Shown piece by piece: positions 22,991 through 34,390 of a stretch of DNA of 64,000 nucleotides. Position 1 is the stretch's first letter, and every line of letters begins with the position of its first letter. Origin of the DNA: Micropterix aruncella. Lineage: Eukaryota > Arthropoda > Insecta > Lepidoptera > Micropterigidae. Made by a program: the position numbers and the translations under genes. The notes under the pieces were generated by a model. That model saw only the letters and a list, made by a program, of their open reading frames with translations. It was not told the DNA's origin and searched no databases. The stretch is taken from positions 8,235,910 through 8,299,909 of the forward strand of contig OX155973.1 of assembly GCA_944548615.1 (NCBI GenBank), in the 5' to 3' direction.

Positions 22991-23179
22991 ATAGATCAGC
23001 AATGGTTGGAGTATCAAGGCTCATAAAGACCTCATACAAATACTCATACAAAGGCTCATAAAGAGGCTCATAAAGACCTCATAAGACAAGGCTCATAAAG
23101 ACCTTAGAAAATCCCTACAAAACAAAATAACAAAAACAAAAAACTAAAAGCTCACGGTGTATAATAAAGGCGTTTTTGC

Positions 23180-23780
23180 ACCAAACTTGAAAACCTATAG
23201 CTCTACAAAAATAACACAGTCACATTAAATAAATAGAATTCTGGCTGATGACATCTTCTCAACAATGATTAACAATGTCTCACATCTAACTTTAATCTAT
23301 TGGGAGAATATCTTGCCGTAAAAATAAGATTCTCTTGCGAATAAAATCACTTATGAAGGCAGCTCGTATAAAATGGTTCGAAAATTAAACATATAAAATT
23401 ATTTTTTTAAAATCAGTAAACATATAATAACACATCGAAAGGGTAGAAGAGGGACAAGATAAATTTATGAGGTGTTTGTGTTTTTGGGACTTGTGGTTGG
23501 AGCGATACAAACTCGGCGCTGACCTTACGTGTGTGATTTAGAGTGGCTGGAATAGTTTACGTAGAAGAAATCACTACTGTGACTGCTAGTGACTGCGAGT
23601 GCTAGGCACCGAAAGAAGGAGAGCAGTAGAAACAAAAAATCGATTGTGTCATCTCAAAACTACAAGCCCCCCCCCCCCCCCCCACCCCGCTCCCTGGGGG
23701 GCAACCAAGTATTTGTAGTATTTTCCGTGGTATTAAAATTGTATTTTTTTTAATAATGATGTAGTATATTCTTAAATGTG
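23180..23780. other. Sequence without assigned gene; C-run
   Basis: No gene. A run of about 19 C (23666-23684) is followed by GGGGGG eleven bases on, a potential hairpin. Confidence 0.4.
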
Positions 23781-23789
23781 GTGGAATTT

Positions 23790-24140
23790 AAATATTTTTT
23801 AATATTGTGCCGCTGTATATGAGATATTTCAACCAAAATTTCACAAAGTGATTTCGGCTTAACAAGGTAACTATGTATTAAATTTCAAGTCTCTAAGTCC
23901 AATGTTTCGAGGTTGAAGTATGACTAGCGCGCCCTTTGGTGGGCCGATTTCAACTACAGTCTTTTCAACTCTTGTAATGACCGAATGATGCCTGCATGCC
24001 AGATTTCAGTTCAATCGGATGAAGCGTTTGGGTGCTATCGTGAAGGAATTCATAAACACAAATAGGCACAGGCATACGCATATTTCAATGTGGAAATGAT
24101 CTTATTCGTTTCGGGGGGCTCACAATGAATATTTTCGTCT
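23790..24140 (+). repeat. Family X repeat
   Basis: Shares AAGTCTCTAAGTCCAATRTTTC, GGTGGRCCGATTTCAAC and CGGATGAAGCGTTTCGG-like blocks with 48640-48917, and more distantly with 32450-32845 and 41085-41525 (reverse). Non-coding. Confidence 0.65.
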
Positions 24141-24214
24141 TTATTTCAAATTGCCAAAAGAAGTGCATTTTCAATGATTGATTAAAAGTTTAACATATCA
24201 AACACTATACTTAC

Positions 24215-24405
24215 AGGGATATTTTCTCGTGATCCAGCCTGATGAGGAAGAACGGCAGGCATATGAAAGCTACAAAATGATACATCAAGTAGATGGTGGT
24301 AAACTTAAGTCGATAGGCTACGAGTCGCCTATGTTTGGCTGGTGTTACTATATAAGCGGCACCGGCGACCGCCGTTACGAAAAGCAGCGACTCTGCGCTC
24401 AACAT
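24215..24405 (-). CDS. Agpat: AGPAT-like acyltransferase (1-acylglycerol-3-phosphate O-acyltransferase), exon 1
   Basis: Encodes the first 63 residues plus two bases, from ATG 24405 to donor CCCT/GTAAGTATAG, an almost perfect splice site. Two hydrophobic membrane segments are visible (about residues 6-22, SLLFVTAVAGAAYIV, and 37-56, with MYHFVAFICLPFFLIR), separated by a basic loop AKHRR. This is the N-terminal layout of animal AGPAT1, an ER membrane enzyme that acylates lysophosphatidic acid to phosphatidic acid in glycerolipid synthesis. Identification rests mainly on exon 2, which joins in phase and carries the catalytic motif. The 190 bp upstream of the ATG are non-repetitive; beyond them a TTAA-flanked repeat arm starts at 24600. 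The paralogue is uncertain. Confidence 0.68.
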
Positions 24406-24754
24406 CGTTAAAGAGACAAACGAATGTTAGATAGGTGGTGACGGCCAACGCACCTGCGGTTTGCCGAAAACTGGGCCGAAGCCGTCCGAGTGGCATATCT
24501 TAATACGTGTGACGCCAAGGTTGCGCGAGCCTTCTTGACTCCTAACCCTGCATTGCGCGAAGTGGTCAGAATCAGTATTATATGGAGTTTACTCCTTAAC
24601 CCTTCGAGTAGCGGCATAATCTCATGGCAGACCGCGGCAATTTATTGGAATTTCTTGCAATATCGCCGCGCTCGACAAAAAGCACTATAACTATGGAACT
24701 ATTTTAGTAATCATGAAAAGAATAACTGTGCAATGGTCGCATTGAACTTTCGTA

Positions 24755-24973
24755 TCCTACTAATATTATAAACGCGAAAGTTTGTATGTATGTATGGATG
24801 TTTGTTACTCTTTCACGCAAAAACTACTGAATGGATTTTGATGAAACTTTACAATAATATAGCTTACACATCAGAATAACACATAGGCTATAATTTAGAA
24901 AGATATATGGTTTTCTATCATCATTATCACAATTTTCCATCACCACGCGGGTGAAACCGCTGGGCGCAGCTAG
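24755..24973 (+). mobile_element. Short non-autonomous Helitron in the left arm
   Basis: 5' TCCTACTAATATTATAAACG, 3' GGGCGCAGCTAG, 219 bp. The right arm preserves the empty site TTTCGTATATAGAATATTG: the insertion lies exactly between A and T without duplication. Confidence 0.92.
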
Positions 24974-25015
24974 TATAGAATATTGAAATCTCATTTTGTA
25001 AAACAATTTTGATAA

Positions 25016-26249
25016 TCTTATATATAAAAATGAATCGCCGTGCGTTAGTCTCGCAGGATCTCGGATATGACTCGACCGATTTGAATTATTTTTCTTTTAT
25101 TTTGTTTGGCTTGATTCATGGGTGGTTTACAAAAAAAAAATATTTAGGAAAAACTCAAAGAAACAACTGAAAATCGAAAAAATCGAAATCGGTCATTTTG
25201 GGAACATTGGCCACTTTATAGATGGCTATCGCGGCGATCCTATTGTTTGACAGCTGCACCATCCATAACTGTTATTCATCCGTGCGATTGTGTAAAATTT
25301 CAAAAAGTCGAAAATTCGAAAAAGTCGAAAAAGTCTACAGTCGAAAAAGTCGAAAACGTCGAAAAAGTCCAAAAAGTCGAAAAAGTCGGAATAGTCAAAA
25401 AAGTCGGCAAAGTCGAAAAAAAAACGAAAAAGTCCAAATAGTCGAAAAAGTAGGAAAATCGAAGAAGGAACGCTGTTGGCGTGTTTTTCCGAACGTAGCG
25501 CAGAAGTTCAAAAACCATAATTAGCTGACCGAACGAGCCAATTAGCGGTGAAAAACAAATATGTCGACGACCTCAACGCGACCATTCAAAATGTAATTCA
25601 GGGACAGTTGTTTGCCTTTAAATCGATAGATACAATTATCAACTAGGATGAGGTAGTCAACTCTCTAACAGGATTTTTGAATTCGCTGGGATTGCCTGGA
25701 TTGCCACCTCACATTTGTAATAGAAATTAGGCTCTGTCATCATCATGCTGCGTAACATCAATCAAACTCGACAATCAACATCAATCAACGGATTTGCCAT
25801 TCAATTTTAAACGGCTGCAATTCCCCGTGTGTCTGGCCTTCGCGACGACAAATCACGCGTGTTGGAAGTTTGCGGAATTAACTTGAAATTTCGGTATTTC
25901 GCGCATGGAAAATTATATGTCCCGTGTTCGCCAAGCCATCGGTCGAAAAAGCCATCTTTTTGTTTATGAACGCGCCGGAAAACAAAACAAAAAACATAGT
26001 TTACCAGAATGTTTTGTTTTGAATGTGAAGTGAATTGATATTTCATCATGTAAATTAAATACATTGAATTTATTTGAATTACAAACGACTTTCATTTAAT
26101 CATCAAACGAAACTCAAACCGTACATAATTTGGTCATATTATAGATTTCAATGAATTGAATTTGGAAGGTTGCTTAGGATTAATAAACGCGTATGAAGAG
26201 TTACACTCAAATCAATTTTAGGTGGTACGAAGTTCACCGGGTCATCTAG
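25016..26249 (+). mobile_element. Helitron remnant, 1.23 kb, in the left arm
   Basis: 5' TCTTATATATAAAAATGAATC, 3' ACCGGGTCATCTAG; the right arm shows the empty site GATAATTATGAATAAATA. It contains the nine-base array (25300-25460) and the last part of the helicase. Same family as 7016-11531. Confidence 0.9.
25550..26060 (+). pseudogene. Helitron helicase, C-terminal remnant
   Basis: In order: NKYVDDLNATIQNVIQGQLF, FKSIDTIIN, FLNSLGLPGLPPHI, then (after a frameshift) FNFKRLQFPVCLAFA, and SRVRQAIGRKSHLFVYERAG. These follow the end of Helitron Pif1-type helicases. Several stops and an early deletion. Confidence 0.75.
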
Positions 26250-27097
26250 TTATGAATAAATATAAGAAAGTCGAAAAAGTGAAAAAAAAAACTCGGCATT
26301 TCTAACTTGTACTTGTCTTACGGAAAAATACAGAACCCTATTTAGAAATTGTAAATACTATCATGATCTTTATTAGATTATATATCAAAGGTAATATTTC
26401 GTTTTGCTTATTTACATACAAAAATATTTAGATATTAGCTCATAAAACCAATACAAATTTTGATGATTTCTCGAAAAAAAAGGATGATGTTTGACAATTG
26501 AATTTTACCAGAAATATCCGCGAAATGACGAGCAAAATTATTCTAGCGGCCGTCTATATATTTATGGTAATAATAAGATATTTGGTATGGATTTTAGGAT
26601 GCGTTCGAATTAGAAAATAATATTATTGTGCGTTCAGGGAGCAAGCCACCAATATTGGTCGTTACGTAGTCGTGTTCTGTTGTGCAACCAAATTTAGTCG
26701 TTACTTAGCCGAAGGATTAGAATCGATTTCATCTAAAGCCCCCTGTATGTGAATTTCATGGATAGTAAAATCAAACGCTAAAACTAAACTAAAAGCGTTA
26801 CGTTTAATGTCAGTAATGTTCGAGAGTTGAAAAGAGTGCAACAATACCCAACAGGAGACCATAACTTCGATGAAATTTGTCAACTTCCGAGCCAACCCAT
26901 ACTGACCATACATTTGTCGAATCATGAAATGAAACAGATATCACTTCGGCAGATTACCATCTGAGAGAATCACACTCTAGGCGCGTCAGAACTGACACGC
27001 AGATTTTTTGTATCATTACCAAAATTGCCTAATTTTGCAGTTTTATACCAAGGAGTCACGTGTCTTCCTGGTATATAATCTAATTTACGTCAATACA

Positions 27098-27162
27098 TTG
27101 ATTGATGATTGATTGATTGATGATTGGTTGATGATTGATTGATGATGGTTGATTAATGATAT
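27098..27162 (+). repeat. GATT/GATG microsatellite
   Basis: Imperfect (TGAT)n and (TGATTGAT)n run of about 65 bases. Confidence 0.85.
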
Positions 27163-27175
27163 TTTTTGATTGATC

Positions 27176-27760
27176 TAGGTTAAGTACCTCTTCGAGGAGC
27201 CTACCGGATGGGAATGAAACCGTAAGTTGGGCCGATTAAGTTAACACAAAGAAGGCCATCACCACCTAAGCTTCACGAAACCATTAGGAACCTAGTAATG
27301 GAGCAATTTCAGATGTCCATCAACCTAGGATGCCCATCAACCTAAAGCGAAAAGTTTATGAGACATGCGTACTGCCAGTAGCAACGTACGGCCTTGAAAT
27401 AGTGCCTCTAACGCAGAGCAGTGCCAAATGTAGAGATAAATGCTGGACATCAGTCTTTTCGACAGAGTGCGCAATGAAGAGATACGAAGGCGTACGGGGG
27501 TGATAGACGTCATGAAACGTATCGCCAGACTTAAGTGGGGCTGGGCAGGTCACGTCGCAAGGCAGGATGACGCGAGGTGGCCAAAGAGGCTTATCCAGTA
27601 GAAACCAAAAACCACAAAGCGAAGCGTAGGGTGACCAGAACTATGATGGCTGGACGACATCAGAAAAGCAGCTGGGACCAACTTGCTGAGGGCAGCAGCC
27701 GACAGACAGACATGGAAGAAAAAGGAAGAGGCCTACGTCCAGGAGTGGAATAAACCAGGC
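27176..27760 (+). pseudogene. RTE-type LINE, RT C-terminal end
   Basis: Across two or three frames: KRKVYETCVLPVATYGLEIV, SLFDRVRNEEIRRRTGVIDV, RIARLKWGWAGHVARQDDAR, ELWWLDDIRKAAGTNLLRAA and QTWKKKEEAYVQEWNKPGWG. This is the conserved end of RTE-clade elements. One deletion (about 27435) and stops at the QRGLIQ and SVG positions inactivate it. A GAA-rich tail follows near 27765-27790. Confidence 0.88.
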
Positions 27761-27989
27761 TGGGGAAGAAGAGAAGAAGAAGAAGAGAATGGGGCAAAGG
27801 AGCAATGCAACGGAGCAATGCGATGGAGCGATAGATCAATGCAATGAAGGAAATAGCAGCGGACAAAAAAAAATATATACGAAACAAGTAAATATAAAAG
27901 GAATAATAAACACGACTGCCACAAGCGATCAAATTGCCTCTTTGTCTATTGTAAATTTAATGACAATGGCACTTAAAGAGTAAACTCCA

Positions 27990-28465
27990 GTCGCGTTTCG
28001 GAGCTGATACGCACATTTTTTTTAAATTCTTTTTTATTTTTTATTTGAAAACGTTTATTCCCTCGTTACAATGGTGGACGGTCGGAACTTAACAAAATTG
28101 TTAGACTAATAATGCGTGAGCAATGTTTGAGCTTACAAAGAAAAGACTATGTTTGTACGTGATTGTCGCTCAGAACGCAATCGCGCGAATGTAGACGTTT
28201 GCGCGTGATAGTCACTCATTAGCTTTGTGTAGAAATTTACGAGGGGCCTGCATCACGGACGGTACAGACATCTCCACTGAATCAAGCACGTGGAATATAT
28301 GATGCTGACCATCATGCACATGATATGAAGCATGTCCCAGAAACAATATCCTGGAAACTAATCGAATATTCATTAGTGTCGTAACTACATATCGAACTTG
28401 AAAACTGAGCCTAATGGTATAACGATGTTTCAGCAAGATATATCCTTATAACACAGTTATCCTTA
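27990..28465. other. Sequence without assigned gene
   Basis: No recognised domain or element boundary. Confidence 0.3.
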
Positions 28466-28469
28466 TAAC

Positions 28470-28990
28470 ACGGCAAACCCGTCACCCCAGGCTGGTATAA
28501 CGATATGTGATCTTCTTTCAGCCGTGGGACGAGCGTAGGGCGAGGCGCCGGGAGATGTACCCAGCGGGCAGCCTCGCCCGCTGTCTACCGGTTTTGAAAG
28601 GATATCTCCGTCTGGAATTAACCATCAGGATACCTTCCCCCCGCTTGTTTATAGGACCGAAGTCGCTTACGCGGCCTCTATCTCTTGTGTTACAGCGATA
28701 ATTCAATAACAATTTATCGCGGACCTAGCCGTTCTTTGCCCTTCGAACCACTCAGGATCGGCTGGCCGATAGGTCATTTCAATAATGGCATTACAACAGA
28801 TCATCATCCCCCGCTGCTTAGGATACAGTATATTTCCATAGTCTCCAGACTCCTTTCGCAATTAGTCAGAGTGTATAATTGATTGGCTTCGCCGAACGGT
28901 GCGTAAACTGCCAAGTAGCGCCGGGATACAATCCCAACAGGAGAAACCGATCCACCAGAAGCGAGAGTCTTACCCGGAGTAGCCTTTCAC
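28470..28990. repeat. Family B retroposon
   Basis: Diverged relative of family A: shares the order CCCGTCACC, GCGAGGCACCG-like, TATCGCGGACCTAGCCGTTC-like, CCGAACGGTGCGTAAACTG-like blocks. Other copies: 54066-55030 and 62221-62745. Confidence 0.7.
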
Positions 28991-29409
28991 ACGAGGAGAC
29001 TTCTGAATAGGAGCTGAATAGTGAGATTGGGGCGATTCGAGAACAAATAGGATCTTATGGCCCAAGCTGCACGAAATCATTCGATACCAGCCTTATAAGA
29101 TAGTCTAAGATAATGAAAAATTACATGAAAGATCAAACTATACAAAACAGACAAAAATAAATAAATAAAGAAATAGGAATATAAAACACGACTGCCTTTA
29201 CAGAAAGTAAACTATTGTATTATATATCGTAATTATTTTTATTACGGTTTTTTCATGAAATATTTGTAGTTTGTGTATTTATCCATATAGGTAAATATGT
29301 ATATCTTCGAAATGTACTTAATCAGACATTTCATTTGATACTACTAAAACACGGTATATTTATGTTTTTATTGATATTTGGACATTTGGACATATAGACA
29401 TCTCTTTAT

Positions 29410-29610
29410 TTTTTATTAGGACGGTTGTGGGGTACTTTAAACTTTAGGGGTACTAATTAAAATTACACCTTTCCTAGTACACCAGCGCCATGCGTCCCGA
29501 AGTCTGGCTTGCTGACTGTACCCCTGCATTCTATGGCCAAAATTCTGTCTGATCTGAAAGTATCAGCTTTTACAAAACTCTTGCACTTTTTGTCGCTGCC
29601 TCTTGGACTA
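29410..29610 (+). repeat. Unclassified repeat (inverted copy at 56435-56620)
   Basis: Shares GGTACTAATTAAAATTACAC, ATTCTATGGCCAAAAT and TTTTTGTCGCTG with the reverse of 56435-56620. Confidence 0.6.
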
Positions 29611-29893
29611 CATGAAATCGTTTATTTTTACACGACTGCCCGACTAAACTGAGTGTAATATGTTTAGGGTTCATCTATGTATGTTTTCCGTTACTTTATT
29701 TCACCATAACTTCTAAAAGCTTGCGCAGATTTAGGAGTGGTATTGTTAGAATCGCTATGTCATCCCAAGTGTCATATTAAGTAAGTAGTTGTCTTAATGT
29801 TTAAATGTTAATAAATATCATAAATATATCATGTTTAGTTTCAAATGAAAGGCCTGATTGAGTATGTTCCTGAAATATACATGTATCTGTATG

Positions 29894-30779
29894 CAAGGCC
29901 GTGCCCAGAATTATTTTTCCGGGGGGGTCCAAAAAAAAAAAAAAGACTGGCTAATTCAAATTCAATTTTATTACCCTTACATTAAGACGGGAAAAAGCCC
30001 GCCACTGAAAATACTGTAGGTACTAACTACTAACTAAAATTTTCGGTTTTAAACCTAAAAACCGCATATTTCCAATAGGGTGAATTCACAACACAAAATC
30101 AAGCCGCCTAGACTTTTTGCGGGCAAATTCGGTTATAACATCATCAGTTGGGATGATGACGTCTCTGGGAATTGCCATTAAGGCTAATCCGTTTAGCCTC
30201 TCTTGCCCACAAGAATTCCGTAGGTAGGTTTTTAGGCGTCTAAGTGTGGAAAATGACCTTTCCGGAGTGCAAGTGGTTACTGGCAGTCAACAAGATGTTC
30301 AACAACATATAAGTGTTGGGATACAATTGCCTGTTGCACTCTCCGAAAGCCTCGATGGCGCAAGACGGCCGATCCGAAAGGTTTTTGCCCTGCCAAAACA
30401 ACTTCCATAGCAGGAATTCGCTTTGTGCTTCGTCTAGTTCAACCATAGCCTCGTACATCACCAGGTCCTCTCTTGGAAATGGCGTTTCCTTCTCGGAACA
30501 GACTGTACATAGCAGCCAACACTTTCTTGTGGTCAGTAAACGTTTCTTGTGGTCAGATCGTACTGCTGTTATTTATTCCCCGATTTTAACCCGATAACCC
30601 GATAACATAGCTTAGCGGAATACCCCTAATGTATTTTTTGCACCTAAACGTCGATTTTATCTAGTGTAAATCTATTTCATTTTGGAAAGTCGATTCTATC
30701 TAGTGTAAATCCATTTCATTTCGGGGGGGGGGGGGGGTCCGGACCCCTCGGACCCCCCCCCCCCCTGGGCACGGCCTTG
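29894..30779 (-). mobile_element. hAT element with TIRs and 8 bp target duplication
   Basis: 886 bp. TIR CAAGGCCGTGCCCAG at both ends, flanked by TCTGTATG at 29886-29893 and 30780-30787 (perfect). Next to the TIRs lie GGGGGGGTCC (left) and long G and C runs (right). It carries a minus-strand transposase remnant. Confidence 0.95.
30075..30461 (-). pseudogene. hAT transposase C-terminal (dimerisation) domain
   Basis: From 30461: EFLLWKLFWQ, PNTYMLLNILLTASNHLHSG; then a frameshift near 30265 and in another frame ERSFSTLRRLKTYLRNSCGQ, RLNGLALMAI to a stop at about 30075. The ERSFSxLRRLKTYLR block is the hAT dimerisation domain. The catalytic part is deleted. Confidence 0.88.
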
Positions 30780-31239
30780 TCTGTATGGATATAAAAACAT
30801 AAACTTCTGTAACGGCAGTCGACCAGATATTTTATTTTCGTGGTACGGCAACGAGTCGCGACCAGCATTTGGGAAACGCAATCGATACCAAAGTAATATT
30901 CCGCGCCCATTTTAGGGTTTGATCCGTGCATTTTGTTTACGCAATGCTGTTGCAAACAGAGGTCGATACTTTACTTAAGTAAATTAAAATTCATCGCTAG
31001 TAACATTGCCTGTTTGACACCGAAGAACAACATTAGAAAAGCGATATGGGGCTTTTGAAAGGACTTTTGCGGTCTAGGAGATTTCCTAATGAACCATTAT
31101 ATCTAATAATCGTTCAGTATAATGAACTGTAACTATTGTGGCATCATACTAAATGCAGAAAGCAAAATATTTTATTTAAACGATTAGGTAATATGACACT
31201 GAAATTGGATTAGTTTGAAAATACGCCTCAATAATGCGG

Positions 31240-32113
31240 AGTATTCCCTTCGGCTACGTAACGACCAAATTTGGTTTCACATCAGAACACCGTTGACTAC
31301 CTAACGACCAATATTGGCGGCTTGCTCCCGGAGCGCACAGTAATATTATTTTCTAATTCGAACGCATCCTAAAATCCATACCAAATATCTCATTATTACC
31401 ATAGGTACATAGACGGTAGCTAGAATAATTTCGCGGATATTTCTGGTAAAATTCCATTGTCAAATATCATCATTTTTTTTCGAGAAATCATCAAAATTTT
31501 TATCGGTTTTTATGAGCTAACATCTAAATATTTTTGTACGTAAATAAGCTAAACGAATATTATCTTTGATAGAGAATTTAATAAAGGTCACCATAGTATT
31601 TACAATTTCTAAATAGGGTTCCGTATTTTACAAGTACAAGTTAGAAATGCCGAGATTTTTTTCACTTTTTTGAATTTGTCATATTTATTCATAATTATCG
31701 AATTGTTTTACAAATAGAGATATCAATATTCTATATACAAAATTTCAATGCAATCATTGCACATTTATTATTTTTATGATTGCTATAGTATTTCCATAGT
31801 TACAGTACTTTTTATTCTGGTAAAATTGCATTGTCAAACATCATCATTTTTTTCCGAGAAATCTTTAAAAAAAAATGTTTTTTTTTTTCACTTTTTCGAA
31901 TTTCTCATATTTATTCATAATTATCTATTTGTTTTACAAAATGAGATGTCAATATTCTATATACGAAATTTTAATGCAATCATTGCACAGTTATTTTTTT
32001 TATGATTGCTATAGTAGTTCCATAGTTATAGTACTTTTTGTCGAGCGCGGCGATATGGCAAGAAATTGCAATAAATTGCCGCGGTCTGCCATGAAATTAT
32101 GCCGCTACTCGAA
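31240..32113 (-). repeat. Long inverted repeat, right arm
   Basis: Reverse partner of 24600-26727 without the Helitrons. It carries a local tandem duplication of about 220 bp (31690-31850 repeated at 31900-32040). The terminal TTAA is not preserved on this side. Confidence 0.75.
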
Positions 32114-32299
32114 TGTATTATGATTCTATTGTATATTTTGACAAATTACTCAATCTTATAAAGCACGAACTTTTAGGATTCTGTACCGAAGCGTGGAAAC
32201 GAATTCCTCGCTCTCTGTCCGTCTGTTGGTTTATTTGAACTATTAATTGAAAGAAAACTGAGGTACAACGTGGGCGGAAAACTGATGTAGGTACATCGT

Positions 32300-32848
32300 T
32301 TATTACATAACTGCCGAACAAAAAAAGAGTGTAATGTGTTCAGGGTTCATCTATATATGTGTTCTGTTTCTTTATTCCACTATAACTACTAATCGCTCAC
32401 ACCGATTTAGAAGTATATAGTATTGTTAGAATCGTCATGTCATCGGTCATATACGTTTGAACATTGCAAGAATCGTTGAAGTTTGAAATCGGCTCACCAG
32501 AAGGCGCAGTAGTCATATTTTAATCTAGAAATAATACAATCTTGAAATTTGGTACACAGATGCCTTGTTGTGCCGAAATAACATTGTGGAATTGGTTGGA
32601 ATATCTCATATACAAGCTACAATAATAATATTTAAATTCCACCATAGAGTTTAGTCAAACATTAACGCTATTTGTTGGCGTTTGTTCCAAACCAGTCCCT
32701 AGCCGAGAAACGAACCGAACCGCCCGAGGCGGTTCCAACAAGACCCAAGTGAATATTCAAGACCCAAGTGAATTATGAAATGAATATTCAGATAAAATCG
32801 GTCTTTGGATACTTACAGGGAAAGTCTTGGGGTGACACAACCTATTTT
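32300..32848 (+). repeat. Family X repeat
   Basis: Contains GTGTAATGTGTTCAGGGTTC, TTTCTTTATTCCACTATAAC, CGGCTCACCAGAAGGCGC, CGCCCGAGGCGGTTCC and the end GGGAAAGTCTTGGGGTGACA. Partial copies: 29625-29790, 36950-37080 (reverse), 41085-41525 (reverse). Confidence 0.6.
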
Positions 32849-32849
32849 T

Positions 32850-34390
32850 AAGCTATTGCATAGCTTTTATCGCGGGCCTAGGCCAGCGCGGCGACCGAAT
32901 GAAGAAATTTCCTAACGAAAATGAATGATTTTAAACGGATAAATACGCCTTTACCAGTACTGCTTACGATTCGAAAAAAATATATGTTAAACAAGAAGAT
33001 TTTCCTAATATTCTTAGCTTTGAATATTTAAGATTTTGTTTATATTACATAGTGTAAATTATTTGTGAAATTAGGTCTAACTGAACACAAAAACGACTAC
33101 TACGCAAATACTATCTGGCGTGTTATTATGAAACCTGCACCATTTTAAAGATAATTTATTTATCTATCTTTTTATCTACGATTTTTTTCGAATAATCCGT
33201 TTTTTTGCTTTATCGAATAAAAAATTCGTGCGCGGCGCTCTATCGACGTTTAAACTATTCCGAATCATTTGCTACCGCAGCCGCAAATAATTCGGAATAA
33301 TTTCAACGTTTTCCGATAGAGCGCAGTTATCTGATATCAGAAAAAATAAAATAAATAAATAATTATAGAAATAGAAATAGAAATAGAAATATTTTTATTG
33401 TCCGAAATTGTGGTGGTACATTTATGGTGATAATGCGTAAAACTATGTATCTCACAATTACCTGTTATTAAAACAGATTGACAAATTTACTTATCTGCTA
33501 AATTGACTTATCTGCTAATTATAATATCTTATTAAAAATGCAATTATTTCACTGGTTTAACATGAAAAAAAAATTTAAACAGACCGGATAAGTAGAGCTA
33601 ACAATAGAAGACAATTAGAAAAAATAATTCACCAATAATATAAAAAATAAAGAAAAAATCAAAAATCAAGGAATAATCAAAATTCCGCCTATAAATACGA
33701 AATGTATATAATTTAAAATGTAACAGTAGAAAACAATTAATAAAAAATAATTCATCAATAATATAAAAAATAATGAAAAAAATCAAAATCAAGGAATAAT
33801 CAAAAATCCGCCTATAAATACGAAATGTATATAATTGAAAATTTGTAATCTTTCTAATTGAATTAATTTAAAAACAAAATGAAAATGCATGCCTACAATA
33901 TAATATTATGAGAAATATTCGTTTAATGTGTAAAAGCTTTTATCGATAAGCCATTTTTTCAACGCTGCGGTAAACCCTTTTCCTTTTATTTCTTTGATAT
34001 TTGCAGGTAGGTGGTTATAGATTTTTATTGCATTGTATAACATTCCTTTTTTAAATAGAGTTTAAATTTGGCTTGGGTGCTTGTAGCTCATGTTTATTTC
34101 GTGTGTTATAGCCGTGTTCAACATTGTTTGTTTTGAAATACTGATCGTGGTCCCTTATAAATTTGCAGGTTTCCAAGATGTATATCGATATAAACGTTAG
34201 CACAAACTCCTTTTTAAATAGTGGTTTGCAGCTGTCAGTCTTTGGAATTCCACATATTATTCGTAAGCATCGTTTTTGTACTATGAATATTTCCTCTGCG
34301 TTTACCGAATTGCCCCAAAGCATATAATTGCATAAGTTGTTAAAAATGCTATGCAATAGCTTTACCGCGGCAGTCCCCGAGTGCCACACG
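32850..34390. repeat. Repeat D, copy 1, split by a LINE
   Basis: Starts AAGCTATTGCATAGCTTTTA and ends ATGCTATGCAATAGCTTTAC...GAGTGCCACACG: inverted ends with a self-complementary core GCTATTGCATAGC. The LINE at 33368-34320 sits inside at a site left intact in copies 35036-35635 and 56891-57477. No coding capacity. Confidence 0.75.
33368..34320 (-). mobile_element. LINE 3' part nested in repeat D
   Basis: Tail (TTTCTA)n at 33368-33391, 3' UTR with an internal duplication (33590-33670 and 33715-33800), then RT C-terminus: EEIFIVQKRCLRIICGIPKT and NVEHGYNTRNKHEL (about 34060-34305). 5'-truncated within the RT C-terminal domain. Confidence 0.85.

Larger units (their letters stand above)
22140..23165 (+). 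mobile_element. LINE with RNase H domain, 3' part
   Basis: 5'-truncated LINE with RNase H and a C-terminal zinc-binding end. The 3' UTR carries tandem GGCTCATAAAGACCTCATA (23022-23105) and ends in an A-rich tail (ACAAAATAACAAAAACAAAA). A second 3' fragment of the same family lies at 60385-60685. Confidence 0.8.
24600..26727 (+). repeat. Long inverted repeat, left arm (two Helitrons inside)
   Basis: Starts CCCTTCGAGTAGCGGC after TTAA (24596-24599) and matches 31240-32113 in reverse over about 900 bp: GGCAGACCGCGGCAATTTATTG, ATCGCCGCGCTCGACAAAAAG, TAGAATATTGA, GAATAAATATRAGAAA and GGTATGGATTTTAGGATGCG, ending near CGTTACTTAGCCGAAGG. The TTAA plus CCC start suggests a piggyBac-like origin. Either one element with very long TIRs or two inverted copies. 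Confidence 0.75.

Noticed and set aside
24178..24411. Plus-strand frame with an acceptor-like TATACTTACAG, antisense to AGPAT exon 1
   Set aside because: ACTTAC is the reverse complement of the GTAAGT donor of the minus-strand exon; the minus frame has membrane helices and a phase-matched partner exon.
27660..27983. Several overlapping hydrophobic frames
   Set aside because: They are antisense or out-of-frame readings of the RTE end and its GAA-rich tail.
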